Positions 36,017 through 47,979 of a DNA stretch of 64,000 nt are shown here, piece by piece. Origin of the DNA: Hypholoma sublateritium FD-334 SS-4 (lineage: Eukaryota; Basidiomycota; Agaricomycetes; Agaricales; Strophariaceae); NCBI GenBank assembly GCA_000827495.1, contig KN817542.1:285886-349885 (forward strand). Direction: 5' to 3'. A model generated the notes under the pieces. That model was not told the origin of the DNA, did no database searches, and saw nothing but the letters and a program-made list of their open reading frames with translations. Both the position numbers and the translations under genes were made by a program. Each line of letters starts with the position of its first letter. Positions within the stretch are counted from its first letter, which is position 1.

Positions 36017-38985
36017 CTACCAGTACTTCGCATGCGTCTCATACCCGGGACTATCATAAAGCAGCGCCCCGCGCCCCTTCCCAAATATCCCCCCGGGGCT
36101 CGCGTCCAGCGCGCGGTTGTTCAGCTCCTCATGGAGCAGCGCGCGCGGGTCGTGCGGGTCCAGGATCGCCCCGCGCTCCGCGCCCCCGGGCGTGCGGAAC
36201 GGCGACCCCGCGCGCGGCGTCCGGAACGGCGAGTCCCCGCCGCCGCCACCCGAAGGAGGGAACGCAAGCCGGCGCGGCGTCACCGGCGGCGCGCCGAAGA
36301 ACACGCTCCCGCCGCCCGCGTGCGAGAGCCGGCGGCGCGGCGTGCGCAGCGCGTCGTCGTCGTCCTCGCTCGCCCCGCCCACCCCGACCCCAACGCCAAG
36401 CGCAAGCGCCATGCCCCCGAGCGGCGCGCCGCCCGCGTATACAGGCGGCGGGTCGAGGTGCGTCTTGAAGTGCGCGAGGCTCGGGCTCGGGCTCATGTGC
36501 AGCCCGCGGTGCGAGAGCGGCGTGCGGATCGACGAGATCTGGTGCGTCGTGTTGTTGTTGCTGCTGCGCGGCGGCGTCGACGGCAACGCGTGGCTGCGGT
36601 ACACGGGCGTCGTCGGGCGCTCGCCGCCGGCGTCAGTTTTCCCTGCGTACGCCTGCTTGATGTTGAGCGTGGGCGACGTCGGTACGGGCGGGAACGCAGA
36701 GTTCTTTTCGAAGCGGTCAGCTGTGTGCAATATATATGATATCATGAGCGCGTACCTTGCGACTGGCCTGCTTTTTCTTGCCCTTCCGATCATACAACGA
36801 AGACCCAATATCGCCATCCGACATATAATCATAGTTCAACAACTCAATGCTCGGCTGCAGCACACTATCCTTCGGCGACTCGCCCCAGAAACGCACAGGG
36901 CCCAAGAGCGTCGTATTGAATATACTATCGTCGTCGTCGCCCTCGTTCGACGCCGAGGAGCTGTCAGCGGCGATGAGCACGTCCGCGCTGAGCTGGTCGA
37001 GGTCGCCCCCCGCGCTGCTCGCGCGGCTATTGTGCATGTCAATATCGGCGTCGCTCGTAGCAGGCATCGACGACGGCGGGCTCGACGAGTTGCGGTGCGG
37101 CGTCAGATCCGGCACCGACGACACGGACGACGACATCGACGGCAGCGAGGAGATCGGCGAGACGTGCATCGGGGACGAGGGCGCATCGCTCGCCGCAGTC
37201 GACGACGACGCCGCAGACGGCGGCGGCGGCGCGTGGTTGTTCACGATCCTGTTGAACGCGGCCGTCGGGGGCAGCGGCGGGAATATGACCTCGGTGGGGA
37301 AAGTGTGCGGCTGCTGTACACAGCTTTGGTAATACGGCTGATGGTGCGTCGTCGGACGCGTAGGCGGAAATAGCGGGTGTGACGATATCGACGTGGGGCC
37401 CATATACGACGCCTGCAGCCCGTCGGAAGACGGCACGTTGCCAAAGACAGCCTCTTTTTTGGCCTTCTTGACTTTGCGCCCGTCGGCAACGTCGTCGTCA
37501 TCGGCGCCGCGCTTCTTCGACTTGCCCTTGCCCTTGGCGCTGGTCGTCGCCTTTTCCTTGCCATCGTTGCCGTTGATGTAATCCTTACACAGCTGCTTCT
37601 TGAAGCCGCCGTCCTTGAAGCAGTCCAGGTCGTCGTCGTAGATGGCCCAAAGCGTCCTGCCGACAGAGCGATCGCGTGGTACCTTGCGGAAGCACACGGT
37701 CGTGCTCAATACGTGCCGGATGCTGTTCATCCAGGTCGTCTCGCCGCGTTTATAATGTGGATACACTATTGTAATCCAGTCGTAAATTTCCTGGAGCGTC
37801 AGACGGTGGTCGGGCGACGAAAGAATTGCGCGGCCAACGAGAGCCGCATAAGAAAGGTCGGGTTTGGCCGGGGAATAAGGGCCTGGTGGTAGTTTGTAGG
37901 GCAAATTGTCGTACTCATTTTCTTCAGGTGCAGGGCCCATTGGACCAGGCGAAGAAACGAGATTGACGCCGCGAGTGGGTGAGGACATTGGGGATGACGC
38001 GAGGGGAGAAGAGGGAGGGAGAGGAGAGGTCTTTTTACGAAACGGAACTTGTATGCGCTGGGATTGTGGAGTGATAGGGATGGAAGAGGACGAGCTCGCT
38101 TGCTGAGGTCTATATGCCATCGGCATAAAGTGGGGGTACGCCATGTAGGCGGGGTAGGCATAGTACTGAGGCTGAGGGACGCTCTGCGGGGGTTGTTGCG
38201 CGACGGGGCGCGTGGGAGTCGGTGTCTCAGTTTTACAAATTATGTCCTGCAAAACGGTTGGCGGGTCTCATCGGACAACAACGGAAAAAAAAACTTGCCT
38301 TGCGCGAGACCGAGTCCGAGCTGAGATTGGTGTGGTCCCTGTAGTACTTGCTTTTCTGGGGCGTCACGGGCGGGGGATCGTTGATCTGGAAATGGGCGAT
38401 CAGTGGGAAGATGGAATGACGCGTGGGGGCACGTCGACGGACCTCCATGGGGGCGTTCTGGGCGCTCTCCGCAGGCGCAGCGTCCGAGTGACGCGACGCA
38501 TCGCGTGAATGGAGCGACGGGGCGAGGCTGTGTGCCGCGTGGGACGCGCTGCTGGGCGAGGGCGACGGGGCGGGGGCGGCGCCCCGTCCCGCGTCGCGGT
38601 CGCGGCCCCTGCGGCTCCTGCGCTGGCGGCGCTGGCGCTCGAGGACCATCTCCATGCTGTCCATGCGGCGGTGGGGCATCTCGGCGTCGTGGGGCTCTGG
38701 CTTGACGGGGGTCGGCGGCGGGGTGCCGTCGCGCAGGGAGCTGGAGCTCGCGCGGGACAGCGAGGGCGCGAGGGACGCAGAGGACGCCGCGGAGCGCGAG
38801 CCCGAGCGCAGATCGGAGGGGGAGCGCGCGCGGGGGCCGCGCTCGGCGTCGGGGACGCGTGGTGGCACGGTGGTGTCGGCGGTGAGGAACTGGCGCATCT
38901 GGTCGCTGCGCCGGTTGAGGTCTTCACGCGTGATTCCGAGCGTGTGGAGGAGCTGCGAGATCGGCGACACCTGCGTGTCTGTCAT
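36017..38985 (-). CDS. Forkhead transcription factor
   Basis: Three exons give about 954 residues. The start MTDTQVSPISQLLHTLGI at 38985 is followed by a serine- and arginine-rich region. The fork head domain lies near residue 330: KPDLSYAALVGRAIL, then LTLQEIYDWITIVYPHY, then the recognition helix TWMNSIRHVLSTTVCFRKV, and wing residues TLWAIYDDDLDCF. A basic, nuclear-localisation-like stretch follows (KGKGKSKKRGADD). The long tail is low-complexity and contains repeated TP-type sites (FRTPRAGSPFRTPGG), possible kinase sites. Intron 1 (38247-38298) needs a GC donor (AAG|GCAAGT). Intron 2 is 52 nt with a CTGAC branch point and rejoins at NSAFPPVPTSP. The domain identifies the family; which yeast forkhead it corresponds to is unclear. 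Confidence 0.9.
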
Positions 38986-38987
38986 TG

Positions 38988-39035
38988 GGCGGCGGGGGCT
39001 GGGGGGGCGGGGACACTGGGGGGCGGGGCCACCGG
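38988..39035 (+). other. G-rich, quadruplex-like run in the forkhead 5' leader
   Basis: Several runs of three to seven G (GGGGGCTGGGGGGGCGGGG, then GGGGGGCGGGGCC) lie just upstream of the forkhead start codon, on the template strand of the gene. Confidence 0.7.
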
Positions 39036-39913
39036 GCGCGGCGTCGAGAAAAAAGTGGGGCGCAGGGCTGTCGTGGGGGAGTGGTATCGCTGGGCTGGGG
39101 GACGGGAGGAACCTGTAGTGCAGCAGTGGGAGGGGCGGGGGGAACGGTGGAGGAAGAGCGAATGGACGTCTCGCCCAGTTTGGCACAGCGAACTGATCCC
39201 ATGCAACAAACTCCGATACAACAAGAAAAAAACATTCAAAAACAATCTGCCGCTCTTGTCCGCCAACTTGCAGCTCCACCTGTTATTATTGAGATGAACA
39301 CCGCTCTCACAAATACCTGCGTTGTACCGTCTGCGGCAGGGGGCGCGTCGACGGTGCCCTCGCCACTTATCTGGCCTTTTTCGGTTGACAAGCACACCTG
39401 ACAGATGCGTGCGCGCCCTTCAGCGATATCTCCGATTCGACTAGCAGATAGTACCCTCTGGATTCTGGAAGGACGCGCCCGCACCGCGTATTTTTATAGA
39501 AACTGACCAAACATATGCACTCTCGCCGGTACCCCATAGCCGGTCATCACATCAGACATCCTCTTGGAACGCCGACCACATCCAGCCTCGCAGCCTCGCA
39601 ATAGGCGTTCTTCATCGAGTGCGTCTACTATCATTAGCATAACACTCCTTACGACATTCCCAGAATAACAAATACTTACGCGGTTACTTACACCCAACGC
39701 CGATCTCGCCGCATCTGCGCGCGCATTTGCAGCCCGTAAGATTACCGGATGTGCTTATCCAAGGCCATAAGGACTGCCATTGCCGCCGACGTACGGGGCT
39801 CCTGCTGATCCCACGAGCAGCTTATAGCTTACCGTACTCACTGAACTGTGACTTTCCTGCCGTTGTCCACCAGCTTGTACATAGCAAGGTGACCTGAAAT
39901 TATCAAAGCAACC

Positions 39914-40288
39914 ATGGCCTTCTCGCTCGCCACAGAAGCAGGGCCTGGCTACGCCCCCATGGCCACCCCCGCCATGAATCGGCGCGATTCCGTTAATGGA
40001 ATCAGAAGCCTTTCACACCTCGCGACATCCTGCCTCTCGCGTCCGCCACAATCGCCCCCGCTTGAGCCGGGATGCGTCTGGTGGGAAGCGCGAGTCGTCC
40101 GCAGCGCGCTGTGTAAGATAACACCCCGGGGCGTGGCGGTCCGGCCTGCGATCCTACGCCCGCACAGCGGCGCCAAAGAAATCGATAGCTCATCGTCGAA
40201 GAAACGGAAGAACCTGAATACAAGGCGAACAAGATGGACACAAGGCAGAGGCAGGGAAAGAAGCCATCCAAGGCAAATGAAGGCTTGA
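39914..40288 (+). CDS. Possible orphan protein
   Basis: A 124-residue frame begins with a good initiation context (ACCATGG) and MAFSLATEAGPGYAPMATPA. It ends in a strongly basic stretch (SSSSKKRKNLNTRRTRW). No family is recognised, there are no introns, and its composition resembles a chance frame in GC-rich DNA. Weakly supported. Confidence 0.25.
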   Translation: MAFSLATEAGPGYAPMATPAMNRRDSVNGIRSLSHLATSCLSRPPQSPPLEPGCVWWEARVVRSALCKITPRGVAVRPAILRPHSGAKEIDSSSSKKRKNLNTRRTRWTQGRGRERSHPRQMKA

Positions 40289-40551
40289 TCAGATTAATGC
40301 ATACTCGTTGTTCCGTTAAAGTCTGAAGAGAATGCCTCACCAGAGGCGAAGATAGTTTATGCGCGCCTGTGGGTGATCAGGCTTGAGGCTAGTGAGTTCA
40401 ATGAATGGCAAAAGAAATACAATTGAGTCAATCGCAGACAAGTTTGAGCGACTCTTCATACATCCACATCTTCCAGCTATCCACGTCCTACACATTCCGC
40501 ACATTCCGTGCAAGTCACGCACAACCCATACTTATATCCAGATCCCGCACC

Positions 40552-43500
40552 TCAGGGCATAAATTCTAAACACCATCAGTCCTTCCCCCAACACTCAACA
40601 TAACAACCCGACTCACCATCCTCATCAAGCAGCGTCCCCTCGTCCAAGCACGCCTCAATATACTCCGAGATGACGAGATGGCGGCGCTTTGGCCTGGCAT
40701 CATAGCACCGTCAGCGTCCTGCCCCGCGCCCAAGAATAGAAAAACGAAACAAGAACGCACTTCGCCGTCCGCCGTAGCAGCTCCACCCGCCGACTCTCGT
40801 CGCGCTTGTCGACGACGACGTGCGTCAGCCGCGGCTCGTCGAGGTCCGCGACGCGCCCGCCGTTCTCCGCGATCATCCGCGCGATGTCGTCGAACCTAGA
40901 ACGGGTAGCGCATTACAATCAGAAATCGAGATGAAATGAATGAACGGGTGTGACAGCGCGTACTTGGTGCCGATGTCCCCCGCGTGCTTGGACGGCTTGA
41001 CCTGCATCCCGTGCCGGGCGGCGTTCGCTGGCGTGTCGAGGTAGAAGCACCTGCGCCGCGATGTTTAGTTGGTGCAAGTTAGGTGGCTGCAGCCCAGGCA
41101 GGCGCGATGATGAAAAAAAAAACGCACAGATGCCGGAAGATGCGCGCCTGGTCGTACTCCGCCGCATCCGCGCTCTCGCCCATCTTCACATCTTCGTCAC
41201 CCCCAACCGGCGCCTCCTAAGATCAATCAAGTACAAGCCAATCAGCACCGTCCTCTCGCGTCGCGTCGTCACGCGAGCGAGCGCCCACCTCAGGCCGCTT
41301 CCCAGCCGCTTTATCCGACACCCCCACCTCGCCATCGCCCTCGTCCTTCGCGACTAGCATCCAGTCGTCCTCGCCATCATGTTCAGGGTCCTGCGCCACA
41401 TCCGCGTTGTCCGAGTCGTCCTCCGTCGCCGAGCCGTCGTCGTCGTCCGCGTCCTCGCGCCAGCGCGGCGTATCAGGGACCTGCGCGTCGTCGACCTTGA
41501 ACCACTCCGCGAGCGCGGGGTCCTCTTCCTCCTCCTTGACGTCCGGCGCCGCAGGCGCCACCATGTCGTCGTCGTCGTCGTCCTTCTCCGCGTCGGCGGA
41601 GAGCGCCCTGGGCGGGGACATGTCGTCCCCGTCCCTCGCAAAGTAATCGTCTGCCTCCGTGCGATTATGCGTGGCGTGGAAGAAATAGCTACGGAGCGCA
41701 GTCAGCGGTAGGGACATCTGCGTACGACGAACAGACGCACTTCTCGGTCATGGGCAATGGGTATCCTGCCTCGACTGAGTTGGTGATCCATCGCGGCTTG
41801 AGGACGTCCACGACGTCCTTGTCGATGACCAGCTTCAGGTCGTACGCTGCAGAGATCGGCTTAAGCAAGATGCCCTAATTTGCCCATCCAAGCAAGCACT
41901 TACGCGTAATCTTTCCGCCATACACGACAAAGAGCTCGGGATGGTCGCCTGCTACTATTTGCGCGCATGTGCCCCCGTTAGCATAGATCCTGAAGCCCAC
42001 ATCAATTAGAAAATAAGCGTTATGAAGCAGCGATAGGAAATACAGTTTTGACAATGTTTTCTTTTCGTCCTCTCCTGTTCGCGATTTCGGATCGCTCATG
42101 ACGACTGGTAGCCAACAACCAACATCAGATATATATCGCACAAGATACAAAGCTAGATACATACCGAATTTCAGTCCTTCAAATATGTGTGATTCGACTG
42201 TAATGCCCTTCTTGCTCGGACCTTGGTACTGAGGAAGGACGGAAATCTGGATTGAATGTGGTATGAGAACCGAGATACTCAGACAGAAATAAGCTCGCCT
42301 TCTTGGCTACAGTTTTCCGTTTCTTCTTCGTCACACTATAAAACAACATTTAATGAACGTCGAGCTTTCGCAGAGTTTTCAATCTCACCCAGCGTCACCT
42401 TCCATCTTCCGCTTCTTCTCCGAGCGCAAGCTCTCAAGCACAGCTAGTAAATTATTAGCATAACCACGCCCCAAGAAAATATGTAACATACAAGAAGCGG
42501 ACATGCAATCTGCGATGCTCAGATCGTCTCGGATCCTCATAGCACGAGGAAATCGCATCGTGTATCCAATATGGTATGAATCTGTCGAATGATTCGATAA
42601 ATGAGATCGCTCCGTCAAAGTATCTCAAGATTATTCCAGTCACCTGTGGGTATGATTTCCGCCGCTTTAATCTTGATAATAAATGAGCTTGAGGAAAGAA
42701 AACACTGTCAGCGCCATTCAATACGTGTTTTGAGAAAGGTACTCACTCCTCCGGGTTGAGGTAAACATCTCCTTTGTCCTCCTGACCGCGCTTTGCTGTC
42801 TGCAAGAAGGCCGGTGGGTTTTTTGGGTCCCAAGGCTTCCATGGTTTGCTTCGTATCCATACATAGTCGGAAAACGACAGTCCTGTTCCGATGCGAACAA
42901 AGCTGCTGTATCTGCAACAAAAGTTAGCAGATATTGTAGCGCAGATAGAAGAGTAGCGTACTTGGGGTCTTCATCGTCTTCGTATTCGCGGCGGTCGTCC
43001 AACACAGCGCAAACCAGGGTAGAGACCCCTCCAGAGCGATAGCCACTACCATAGTTCCCAGCTGCAAATTGTTCTCAGAGAAAAGTAAGGCTGCAGAATG
43101 TGGCTTTACATACCTACGACAAGGAGATCAACAGTCTCGCCCATATCATCCTGTCCAAACGTTAACATCGAGATGTCCAAATGAAATAAATGAAGCGATC
43201 AGACGAACCATATATTCTGGCTTGACCTTGATCCAATCGCTGTTTCGTCCATTGAGGATGTACTTCGACAGCGGGTGCTTGATAACGAGGCCCTCTCCCC
43301 GCGAATCCATAACAGTGTCCATTCTCTCTCTGACTTCCTTTGCGGTCTTTGCCTTGAACTCGATAGCAAATTCAAGGCGGCCCTTGACTTCCTTCAGGCA
43401 ACTGCGCATGTTTTTCTTCCGGAACGCAGTTGTGCGATGCAGCAGGGATTGGCCGTTCAGATAGAGGAGATCGAATACTTTGACTGTGAGATATGATGAG

Positions 43501-45091
43501 AATGCAGGTATATGTATGTCGGAAAAGCGACGTACAGCATGGTCGCGGGTTATGTTCTTTCTTTGATTTATCTGGGAAATGGTCAGTTTCAATGTTTTCT
43601 CCATTTATAGATTGAGCACACCTAATGCAGCAGTCTTCAGGGTACCAAAAGGAAGATTGCGTTCGGATACAGGATCCCAAACGAGCATCTCTCCATCCAG
43701 AATAATGCTATACAGAATATACATCAGTAGCGATGCTTTGTGAGAAGCAATAGAAATCATCATACTCGTCGACACGCGGATCGAAAGCTTTTGCGATATG
43801 TTGAGTCAAGCTTCCTGTCCCACCATCTTTTCCGTAGAGATATGTGTAATCCTTCCCTTTCCTGATGCAATCGTCTCAGCAAGATAAAGCCAAGCTTGGA
43901 CGAATGTCACTCGCCTCGAACAATAGAAATATTCACTCCCGCGTTTATGCAATTGCATTCTTTCTCCGTCCAACTTCTCTTCGATGATAAATTCAGCGCC
44001 GTTCATCTCGCGGACAGTCTCTTCGATTTTGCGCGTTGGGCGTTTGCACAACATGGGTGCGAAGGCGTGGAATAGTTGGACGTTTTTATCCTATAATTGA
44101 CAGATTAGCAAAGCATGACAGGCATTGAGAAACGCGGTATACCTCAGCATTCAGCCTGTAGGAAGGATCCCACAGCTCATAAGCTACTTTCTTGAGGTCT
44201 GAGCAGATGTTGAACAGGTCTTGCGCATCCGGATGGAGGACAGACAATATAGTCGTTTCCTTCACGGATATTATCATGTCTGCGAGCGCATTAGCATGCC
44301 ATGCGAAAGGGGGGCGTAGTTGGGTACCTTTCAGGATGATGCGAGCAACCCATTGTTGCTCTTCTGGAGTGGTACGATTGTAGAGTCGCTGCATAATCTT
44401 TAACTGCACATCCCTTTGCAGAAATCATAAGCAGAGAGACGCTTCCATTCAGGATACAGGCCTACTGTTTTCCTGTGTTCTTCGCGAGTTCGCTAAGGAG
44501 GTCATTAACATCATCAACAGATAGGGATCCTTCAGTGACCGAAGAACGCTTGCGGACGACCTCTAGAAGCGTGGCAGCAAAGTCTCCTGCCGAGTGTCCC
44601 TCAATAGGTTTCTTCCAGTTCAGTAGACGAATTGCGTCTGGGTCTCGCGCCCCCAAGGGAATCAGTTTGATATACATCTTCGCTAGATTCTTCTCCTTCA
44701 GGCCATATACAGACCGATCTCTGTCTTTCTAACACCAGACAGTCAACAAATGCGACGAGTGAACTGTGTATGAATATCAGATACCTGAGGAAGGAGAAGC
44801 CGAAGAACAGGATACAGGTCATAACCTTTCTCTTGCCTCCAATGCTGAATGTACCATAAATTTCGATGTAAGTTATGCAGATGAATCTCGTACGGTGAAC
44901 CAAGCGTCAATGAGCTTTCGGCGTCTGTCATGCTTCCTTTCAGCCTGTAGTTTCTCAAACAAGCCGACTAAGACCCCAAACGGTGCGCTTGAAGTGTTCA
45001 CAGGCGGAGCCGGGTATTCAGCGGCCTCGACTGGAGGTTCTTTAAGCAATGGAGACTTTGGAGGAGAAGATGGGGCTGGCGTTGCTTGCAT
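40552..45091 (-). CDS. LIG4: DNA ligase IV
   Basis: LIG4 seals double-strand breaks in non-homologous end joining with the XRCC4/Lif1 partner. Many exons give roughly 1,000 residues. The start MQATPAPSSPPKSPLLKE at 45091 is followed by the N-terminal ligase domain (MQRLYNRTTPEEQQWVARII). The adenylation site is EEKLDGERMQLHKRG, the KxDG lysine motif. VFDLLYLNGQSLLHRT, GEGLVIKHPLSKYI and DWIKVKPEYM are motifs III to V. NYGSGYRSGGVSTLVCAVLD begins the OB fold. Two BRCT domains follow (HIFEGLKF..., and ARIFRHLCFYLDTPANA through HLVISEYIEACLDEGTLLDE). They are joined by a linker of more than 80 residues that is very acidic. A final tiny exon gives the ending DEFMP. Divergent from the kinase at 45536. 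Confidence 0.93.
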
Positions 45092-45535
45092 GGTGTGCGG
45101 TTCAGGTACGGTTGCTTGATATTCAAGTTTTGATTGCACTCGCAGTATAATTTGGAGGAATATGAATACTTTCTCGTATATTTTGACTGTAAATTCAATA
45201 CTAGTTTGTACAAGACAGAGAGAAGAGTTAGGGATAGCTGTTTTGTGTTGACTCGTCAAGTCGTGGTGGAGTGACGAGTCAAAGTTGAGTCAAAATACTT
45301 ATAGTGCTAGTAGAACCGCGTGACTAGCGGGTGCGACGCGTTGTTTGGTCTTGCTTGCCCACGGCTATTATTGGTGTTCACGTTCCGGGCCGATTGGCAC
45401 TCAATCTCGAACTGACTGCCAGCCAACTGCAACCAGGCTGCTTTTTAACAACTTTCCAAGGTCTCCGTTATCAATTCTCTCAGAAATGTCAGCCACTAAA
45501 TCGCTTTCTTTCTTCGACCCACCTCATTCTCCGCA
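45092..45535. promoter_or_regulatory. Divergent LIG4/kinase promoter region
   Basis: This 444-base stretch separates the starts of two divergent genes. It contains a GTGACGAGTC-type sequence and a TGACTCGTCA-like sequence near 45246-45275, resembling a bZIP half-site arrangement. Binding is inference. Confidence 0.4.
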
Positions 45536-47979
45536 ATGACCGACAATCACAATCCGTTCGTGGTGCACACGAAAAAACTGCACGATCCCAAAATGATCGG
45601 GCTGTGGAAAGTCGGAAGAACACTAGGGAAGGGGTTTTCTGGTACGTTATCCTGGCTTTTATTTAAATAAAAACACTTAGGGGGTCCAAAGGTCATGTCA
45701 GAATAGCGCGTCACTCGAAAAGTGGCCAATATGCTGCGATTAAGATCATCTCGAAAGGCTCCCTGACAAGTCGAGTGTCTCTGAACCGGTTAGCAGACGA
45801 AGTCGAGCACAATTTACTCGCAGTGGAGAGAGAAATTGTGGTCATGAAACTGATAGACCATCCGAACATCATGAAGCTCTACGACGTTTGGGAGACCTCT
45901 ACTAGTTTGTACCTCATCCTCGAATACGTTCAGGGCGGAGAACTTTTCGATTACCTGTGCAGCAAAGGCCGACGGCCAACAGCTGAGGCTCTGGACTATT
46001 TTCAGCAAATCATCTGTGCAGTGGACTACTGCCATCGCTTCAACATAGCACATCGTGATCTGAAGCTCGAGAACATCCTTATCGACCATGAATCCAATAT
46101 CAAGGTTGCTGATTTCGGAATGGCTACCTGGCAGGACAACTCGCGCGGAAAGCTTCTCAAAACATCATGCGGAAGTCCCCACTACGCGGCGCCCGAAATC
46201 ATCTCGGGCCGTCCGTATGATGGAGCGACGTCCGACATCTGGTCTTGTGGCATCATTCTCTATGCGCTTCTAGCGGCGAAATTGCCGTTCGACGATGACG
46301 ACTGCCCAACCTTGCTCCGCAAGATTTCAATTGGGAACTTCGACATGCCTCAAGATATTTCGTCCGATGCACAGAACTTGATCGCGCGCATGCTGACCAT
46401 CGACGTCCAGAAGCGTATAACCATGCCAGAAATTCTACGGCATCCTTTCTTTCTGTCACAGCCTCTGAAGAATCCCTCGGCGATGCCATCGAACCCGAGC
46501 ATGGCTATCCTCGCACACCCTATCAAGAGTCGATCCGCTATCGACCCCGATGTCTTCGCAAATTTGCGGACCTTGTGGCATGGTGTGCCAGACGAAGAAC
46601 TCATGGAGAGTCTCACCAACTCTGAGAGAACTTGGCAAAAGGGAATCTATCACCTGCTCGTAACGTATCGGAAAAGATACCACGATCTACGGAATGATGA
46701 AGAAGAGTCCACCCTGGAACGCACGAAGAGCAAACAACCGCGGAGGAAACTAAGACCCTCTGAATCGGTTCTGCCACTGCGAAATGATCCACCAACACCG
46801 CGACGGGCCAGAGATCAAAACCATCTACTGACCACAAGCTCTGAAATGTCTTTGGTTCATATTCATTATCCCAGCTACGGAGTTCCTGGTATCTCCTTCT
46901 CAGCGCCGTCACCTGATGGGCAGTCGTCGACATACGATGCCATTGCCTCGGATCCCCTCTCACGCCTTGTTGCGCCGCGGTTAGAGGACGAAAAGATGCA
47001 ACAATTCTTCCAGCAGGTAGCTAACCATCTCAATGTTCTTCAGGAGAGGACAGTATCGGGCTCCAGCTCTGGCGGGCGATCTCCTTCGCCTGCCCTCTCC
47101 ACTTCTAGTAAAAGTCCCCCTATCCTCGATGTCGACTTACCATCTCCAATCGAGTTCCGTTACGACGCAAACGATCTCAGAACTCCGTGTCGCTCAGGCT
47201 CTCCTTCGGCCAATGCAGACGACGGCACGCAGCCGCTCACGCTGCGCCGCAAAGGCCGACTGGCCCGCCCCACCATCACCATCGACCCCAGCGACAAGGA
47301 GAATCTGCTGCCAATCACCGAGTCAGACCTCATGCACCGCCAGTCTCCGCTGATACGCCAGACCGCCCGCCTCGCCGACACCAACCACCTCCATGTTGAT
47401 GCGCGTCGCCCGGCGAAACTCAAGAAGAAGCGTCTGCCGTCAAACCCGCCCGTTTCGCCCATGTTCTCAGAGGCGGGGTCCTCGTTCACGTTCCCCTCAC
47501 CCGTAGACGCGCAGCGCCGCGGCTGGCTCGACACGGTGTTCAAATTTCGACCCGCGACGTACAGCTTACTCTCCCGCTTCGACGTGCACACGACGCGCGC
47601 AGAGGCGCGGCGACTGCTCACGGAGATGGACATGCTCGTCGCGCTCGAGGACGCTGAGAAGCTTGGCGTGCTCAAGTGCCGCTCCCAGGACATCAAGGAC
47701 GCGGGTAATATCATGGTTGGCCTCAAGACAGTCAAGTTCCGCGTCGAGCTGCAATGGCCCGCGCCGTCGCTCTGTCGCGACGGCTACCTTGTCGCACTGC
47801 TTGTCGTCCAGGAGAAGGGGCCCCTGGATGGATTCAAGGCTATATTCCACGAGTTGGAACGCATTTGGACGTTGGATAACGGTGGCAGTAGGGCTTCCAG
47901 TCTGGCCTCATTCACCCCGTCGTCGATCAACACGGCATATTATCTAGATCGCCAAACTTTCCGGCGAAGCGATCGCTGA
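45536..47979 (+). CDS. CAMK-type protein kinase of the GIN4/HSL1/KCC4 group
   Basis: These kinases act at the septin ring and bud neck, linking morphogenesis to the G2/M transition. One intron (45642-45691) leaves a protein of 797 residues. The kinase domain spans about residues 20-290: glycine loop GRTLGKGFSGHVRIA, ATP-binding lysine in YAAIKIISKGS, catalytic loop AHRDLKLENILI, VADFGMATW, and YAAPEIISG. A UBA-like region follows (DPDVFANLRTLWHGVPDEEL). The middle is serine/proline-rich, with a polybasic KLKKKRLPSNPP. The C-terminal 150 residues resemble the KA1 membrane-binding domain (RRGWLDTVFKFRPATYSLLS, VKFRVELQWP). The start MTDNHNPFVVHTKKLHDP is supported by family alignment. Functional assignment to the septin pathway is by family only. 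Confidence 0.9.

Larger units (their letters stand above)
38986..40551. other. Forkhead upstream region and LIG4 downstream region
   Basis: About 1.57 kb. The part next to the forkhead start is very G-rich on the plus strand (38988-39035), so the forkhead leader is C-rich. A 125-codon plus-strand frame at 39914-40288 is listed separately. Nothing else is recognised. Confidence 0.5.

Noticed and set aside
36117..37373. A 418-codon plus-strand frame opposite the forkhead gene
   Set aside because: It is antisense to a well-supported coding region. Its serine, arginine and glycine richness is a shadow of the low-complexity forkhead tail.
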